From positions 1 through 64,000 of the forward strand of contig CAKJVC010000008.1 of assembly GCA_918026815.1 (NCBI GenBank): 64,000 bases of DNA, in the 5' to 3' direction. Under the pieces are notes generated by a model, which saw only the letters and a list, made by a program, of their open reading frames with translations, searched no databases and was not told the origin of the DNA. The translations under genes and the position numbers were made by a program. Positions within the stretch are counted from its first letter, which is position 1; each line of letters starts with the position of its first letter. Shown piece after piece: positions 57,970 to 64,000 of the stretch. The DNA is from Chalara sp. BL73 (taxonomy: Eukaryota; Ascomycota; Leotiomycetes; Helotiales).

Positions 57970-59352
57970 TTAGTGGTGTCTTGTGATCTTCGGAGGGTTA
58001 TATGTAATCTTTCTCGTCTTAATGGGGCTCCACTTGTATCGCTTGACCCAAACCGAAAGTGCGAAAAGGGTGGAGGTAATTGCTAAGACCTGACAAGAAT
58101 TAACCCAAAATCCGAGAAAATGTATTTGGATATTACGAACCTTTAAACCCATCTTCTTTCGCTGATCCATCTCTGGCTCTGCTGCCCAGTTCAAAAACTC
58201 AGTTACGTCTTTGGCCATCTGCGATGTTGATGCTGGCGTCCCGTCTTCATATTCAACCAACTCATTGTATAGGACACGAGCCATTGCGATACCAGTTCCT
58301 GGGAAGTAAGGATTAAAGTTTAATCCCTCTTGAACATTTGCCCCAGCTGGTGCTTCTTCGGGGTATCCAGTCAACAGACTGAAGATATAATCACAACCAC
58401 CGTGACGAGCCTTAACGATCAAACTGAGATCAGGTGGCAGAGCACCGTTGTTTGCAGCACGGGCTGCCTCGTCGTTCTTGTATGGAGCTGGAAGATAGTC
58501 TGAGAGCTTTCCTGGTCGCTTCTCAATCTCTCCTTCATCATTAGGCTCGGAATCGTACTCGTTCTCCTCAGCCAATACCTTAGCCTCATCAACTGTCAGA
58601 ACTGTGCCGACCAACGATCGGTAAGGAATACGGCTAAGTGAGTGACAGGATGAGCAAACTTCACGGTAAACCTGGAATCCTCGACGGAGACTACACCATG
58701 TTAAGAGGGCATTCTTAGCCTTTGCTGAGACACTTACGCTTGATGATCAAATGTCTTGGTCCATTTGGCGTGAACCCATGGGTATTTGGTTGGATGAAGA
58801 CTTAACAGAAGTTAGCAATCTGAAGATCAGATATCGCATCTCTGCCCCAGTAATCCCGCTTCCGCATCCAGAGAGCAGACCACAATGTCAGACGCCAATG
58901 TATCGTTGCGCATCGTCTATCTACTTAGAAGTTGAATTGAAAAATGCTTGGAGTCCATGAACAACCAGAGAAATGCAAATGTCCGCGGCCTCCTCCGAAT
59001 CATCTGTTATATAAACCGGTATATTTACTCACCCCTCTTCTGCCGGTGTCATAGCGTGTAGTTCAGGGCCGTAGAGATGATAGTACCATGCCATTGATCC
59101 AATGGCCATGGCAGTAGCTGCACCTCCAGCCATGTTCAATCGAAAGGGAGAAGCTTCAGCTGAGGAACTCGAGGTTGAGGCAGCACGCTGCAAATTCTCT
59201 ATTAGCTTTTGTTCCAATTGAGGTTCATTCCCCTGGATTGCAGATGGCGATGCTGTCCAACCCTTCTGCCATCGGATGATTTTGGTCGTACCTTGGATGT
59301 GTTGACGGCGCCATTCCGAACTGCCCCGATTGCGCGTGTTGAGCGCAGACAT
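57970..59352 (-). CDS. cyt1: Cytochrome c1, heme protein of respiratory complex III
   Basis: Passes electrons from the Rieske protein to cytochrome c in the inner mitochondrial membrane. Exons 59352-59033, 58800-58738, 58690-58141 and 58089-57970 give 350 residues with matching phases. The presequence is Arg/Lys-rich, followed by a sorting segment ([20 protein letters not shown]). The heme attachment site is CSSCH in [15 protein letters not shown]. The axial Met is in [14 protein letters not shown]. The C-terminal membrane anchor is [20 protein letters not shown]. The first intron is long (232 nt); the others are 47 and 51 nt. Convergent evidence makes the identification firm; only the exact start Met is uncertain. 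Confidence 0.95.
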
Positions 59353-59536
59353 GATCTGGCCAACATCTTCAGCCACGTTATGCCTTAGCTGGAGGTCAAT
59401 TCGAAGATTGTGTCGCTGCTCAATTGAGTAGGTGGAATGAGAGTTGGGGATTGAGAGGCGACGGCAAGGTCTCAATGGGAGGTTTGTCCCGAAGCTTTTC
59501 CTTCGCTAAACGTGTATTTGATTTGACTACATTTTA

Positions 59537-59541
59537 TTGGC
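59537..59541 (-). promoter_or_regulatory. CCAAT box upstream of cyt1
   Basis: CCAAT on the minus strand about 185 bp before the cyt1 ATG. Respiratory-chain genes in fungi are commonly bound by the HAP/CCAAT complex at such sites; binding here is inference. Confidence 0.4.
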
Positions 59542-59865
59542 TCAGATTTATCCACAGCCAAGCTTAAATACACGTGATTATCTTCATGCCTTATAAAAAG
59601 TTAAATACTAGTTCACAAGATATGAGTTGTTTCCTGAGAATATTTCATGTGTGACACTTGTATGTGACTCGTATGAAATTATCTTTGTGGTCAAATATGG
59701 GCCTAAGCTCAGGTCCTGTAAGACCAGTCATAAACGGCAGATTATCTATCTATACATAAAGTTGGACACCACGCTCTTGATTGCTTCAATTCCTTCCAAG
59801 TTCAAGATGCGTAGATATCTGGTCACTTTTCCTTCCTTCCAACTCCAATCGATGAAAGCAAATTT

Positions 59866-61186
<1,321 letters not shown>

Positions 61187-61322
61187 ACTAGCTATGAATT
61201 AGGAAGGAAACACAATATATTCTTTTTGCAAGTATTGGAAAGATGTATCTTTCTTTTAATTTGAAAGTATCCGAGTCTGGTTTGTTCTTGTCGGTAGTGG
61301 TTTTGGCTGTTTAGTGGTGGGG

Positions 61323-61329
61323 TGAGTCA
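61323..61329. promoter_or_regulatory. Gcn4/CPC1-type site TGAGTCA upstream of DAHP synthase
   Basis: TGAGTCA is a perfect amino-acid-control element, 137 bp before the DAHP synthase ATG. Cross-pathway control by the Gcn4/CPC1/CpcA activator is established for aromatic amino acid genes in fungi; function at this copy is inferred. Confidence 0.55.
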
Positions 61330-62055
61330 GATCGCCTGTACAGTACAGTAATATTGATCCTCTAATGTGGTGGTGCCAAGACAAGGCGCATCGTCATTGA
61401 TGTTCATTGGGGTGTTAATTTAACTACAACATCCACATTAACAGATATATCTTCTGAAAACATGCGCTTCTATGTAAATTCTGGAATCACAGTATATCCA
61501 TACCTCGGTCATACATATATATGCATCGCTATATCTTTGCGCGGAGAATTCACCCTGGGATTTCGGGCGAATGACAGCCAGCAATTTCTGCATTAAGGAT
61601 TTATGTCACGGGACAGCTCTGTGATACATGATGTATAGAATTATCAGCAAGAAAGAAAAAATTCTCGATGAGAGCCATCAGTTTCTTCATACTTCTCTAT
61701 CTTCCATGGGTGGCCCATTTATATGCAATGAAGCGCCAACGGCAGATCGACATCTCGCCAGTTGGCTCGGCACTCTCGACATCGCGGAGCGGACCTCCTT
61801 GATTGTTTCACTAAAAGAGGCAGGAGATTCAATCCATAAGGTTGATTAGGAAAGTAGAAAGCGCGGGTTTTCCAGATGCTGGTGTTTCCGGGCTTGGCTA
61901 AAGAGTTAGAAGTCCATTTTGCGTGACACCAAATATCGCAAGTCCCTTCCTGCATTGCGTATATATGGACCGCCGTGTATGCCCTTCCTCTCACCCCACT
62001 CTATCAATGTCCTCCTCTTCCTCCTCCTCCTCCTTCTCCTCGTCCATCAGGTAGA
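61330..62055. other. Divergent intergenic region
   Basis: Between DAHP synthase (minus) and dipeptidyl peptidase IV (plus). Short CT-rich runs (TCCTCC) at 62008-62045 precede the peptidase ATG. No gene supported. Confidence 0.5.
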
Positions 62056-64000
62056 ATGAAAGACTTAAAGGTATAACGTCTCCAGCGTACTCTTCGGAAT
62101 ATGAATAACGAACTGAACAGGTCCTGGTCGGTGCCATCTTTGTGGTCTTGTCAACACTCAGCACAGCCGAAGTCCTTCCTCCGGCTCAGACCACTTCAGC
62201 TAAGAAAGTCGTCTCCTTCGCCGATGTCTTCAGTGGCAACTTCTCCGTCAAGCGCACGTCGCTACAATGGGCTGCTCAAGGTGACGACGGAACATATGTA
62301 GACTCGGATGATAGTGGATCACTCCATCTAGCCAATATCGTGACCGGGAACAGCACCGTATTTGTCTCTGTGTCCGATCTGCCAGAAGCTGTCAAAGGCT
62401 ATTATGACTATTCTATCCAACCAAGCGGGTAAGCTAATGTTTTCGCCTCTCATATCATTGCGCTACCTGTACTCATCACGTGATAATGTATCTAACTTAG
62501 TGAAGAGAAAACGTTCTCTTTATTGCCAATCGTACGAAGCAGTACCGACATTCATATTTTGCAGACTATTATGTATACAACATTAAAGATAAATCAACTA
62601 TCCCCTTAGCTGATGATCAGGCAGGGGATATTCGTAAGTCATGTTGGAGCACTCGATAAGCTCTCGTGATACACAAGTGTTTTGAGTCACAATATATATA
62701 TCATTCCATCTTGGATTTCCCAGCTAATATGTCTTCTTATATAGAATATGCTGCGTGGTCAACTCAGAATAATACCATAGCATATGTACGGGGCAACGAT
62801 TTGTATATTTGGCAAAATGGCAGTCCCAGTCAAATTACCAATAATGGCGGTCCAGATTTTTTCAACGCAGTGCCGGACTGGGTATATGAAGAAGAAGTAT
62901 TTGGTGACAGGTATACCCTGTGGTGGTCACCTGACGGTCAGCAGTTGGCTTTCCTGAGTTTTAATGAGACTGGCGTAAGTTGAGCGTCCGGGCTGTGCGA
63001 TGTTTCTAATGTATAACTTAGGTTGACACATATTCGATTCCATATTATATGGGTTACCCGGGTCAAGCCACGGCTGATCCGTACCCTACGTTCCTGGATA
63101 TTCGATATCCTAAAGTGGGAACGACCAATCCTACCGTTGCCTTCAACTTGCTTGACCTTGCAGATAGAGAAGCCGGGCCGAAGAAGATTGAATACGAGGC
63201 TTTTGCCCAGGACGATACAATTATCGGTGAAGTTGCCTGGGTCACTGATAACTCATCTCATGTCATCTTCCGAGCTTTCAATCGCGTGCAAGATCAAGAG
63301 AAGCTGCTTCTGGTCGATACATCAGACAGCTCTGTAACAGTTGTGCGAGAAAGAGACGGGCGGCCAGGCTGGATTGATAATAATATCGCTATCAAGTTCA
63401 TTCCAGGTACTGGAAGTTATGTTGATTTGTCAGACGAGAGTGGATGGAGCCATCTGTACTTATATGGTATCTTTGGCTCTAAGCCCACGGCCATCACGAG
63501 GTCAGTCAGTTTCTCAGAGCAAAATCCCTTTCGAAGTTTCACAATTTATCAGACATAAGTCTAAGAGAATATGGTTTTATCGGTGATGCTCCGTGATATA
63601 CCAGACATGGATATTCTTCGCAGAGATTTCTCGAAGCACACCACTCCTTCATCGTCCTTCTAGCATGTTCTTTGGACAAAAGAGCTAATTCTGATTCTCT
63701 CGCTATAGCGGAGATTGGGAGGTCACTTCGGTCCTAAATATTGACACTAACAACCGAACCATATACTACCAATCAACGGAAAGAGACTCCACTGAAAGGC
63801 ATATCTACTCCATCTCTTTCGATGGTAGTAACAAGCAAGTATTAGTTGATGACACACAGCCGGGTATATGGACTGCGAGCTTTTCGGCAGGTGGTAGTTA
63901 TTATATTCAAAGCTACAACGGGCCAAATCTGCCTTTCCAGAAGCTGTATTCCGTCAATGACTCATCAAAACCGATCCAAACTATTAACGACAATGCTGTA
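62056..64000 (+). CDS. dpp4: Secreted dipeptidyl peptidase IV (S9B), 5' part; continues beyond the window
   Basis: Removes X-Pro or X-Ala dipeptides from peptide N-termini outside the cell. Exons 62056-62070, 62121-62428, 62506-62633, 62745-62974, 63022-63500 and 63709-past 64000; every phase agrees. A signal peptide is formed across the first intron ([21 protein letters not shown]). Then comes the beta-propeller with [25 protein letters not shown], the conserved [11 protein letters not shown] (the Glu pair that anchors the substrate N-terminus), [16 protein letters not shown] and GWSHLYLY. The alpha/beta-hydrolase domain with the Ser-Asp-His triad lies beyond the right edge. N-glycosylation sequons are frequent. 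The third exon begins after an AAG acceptor at 62505, which is needed to keep the frame. Confidence 0.93.

Noticed and set aside
62429..62633. Apparent frameshift in dipeptidyl peptidase IV after QPSG
   Set aside because: Using the AAG acceptor ending at 62505 instead of the nearer TTAG restores the frame and the conserved [16 protein letters not shown] text.

Overview
The window is nuclear DNA of a filamentous ascomycete (Pezizomycotina). Genes are split by short 47-60 nt introns with CTAAC/CTGAC-like branch sites. Fungal-specific families are present (HET domain, NB-ARC/TPR NLR, fungal-type aminoglycoside-phosphotransferase-like kinase, DUF7025-type AAA ATPase, secreted dipeptidyl peptidase IV), and so are pogo and Mutator-like transposase relics. 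A Leotiomycetes-like origin is my guess; nothing in the sequence proves it. I saw no tRNA, rRNA or CRISPR array.

The window falls into two compartments. Positions 1 to about 25,000 are repeat-rich and gene-poor. They hold a decayed MULE transposase (1-542), a dead pogo fragment next to a hairpin repeat (631-1007), a truncated FAD oxidoreductase (2891-3673), a HET-domain gene (4585-6932), a nearly complete but broken pogo transposase (7191-8997), a set of solo LTRs, an NLR gene (11136-14684), a kinase-like phosphotransferase (17243-18819) and an SRPK-like kinase (23411-25018). Five solo LTRs carry perfect 5-bp target-site duplications: 10247-10491, 10534-10704, 13349-13542, 19924-20119 and 21918-22109. 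No gag or pol reading frame accompanies them.

Positions 25,000-37,000 are a transition zone: an MSH3 mismatch-repair gene that has lost its ATPase end, a polytopic membrane protein, a STAND-like NTPase with a fungal N-terminal domain, and a DUF7025/AAA ATPase. From 39,500 to the end the genes are dense and conserved: class II peroxidase, NAD-dependent glycerol-3-phosphate dehydrogenase, glycogen debranching enzyme, an HhH-GPD (MBD4-like) DNA glycosylase with a basic protein gene directly upstream, cytochrome c1, DAHP synthase, and the 5' half of a secreted dipeptidyl peptidase IV.

Two patterns cut across the genes. First, at least four gene loci (HET, SRPK-like kinase, MSH3 twice, glycosylase/upstream ORF) are each broken by what looks like a one-base loss in or beside a short homopolymer run. 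This is either an assembly/base-calling artefact or the footprint of indel mutation in a lineage whose MSH3 is itself truncated. Second, three introns appear to use GC-AG rather than GT-AG borders, and in each case the frame is restored only by that choice. The HET, NLR, STAND and kinase genes lie within about 30 kb of transposon debris, as expected for a fast-evolving self/non-self recognition region. All gene models were built by eye from splice signals and frame continuity.
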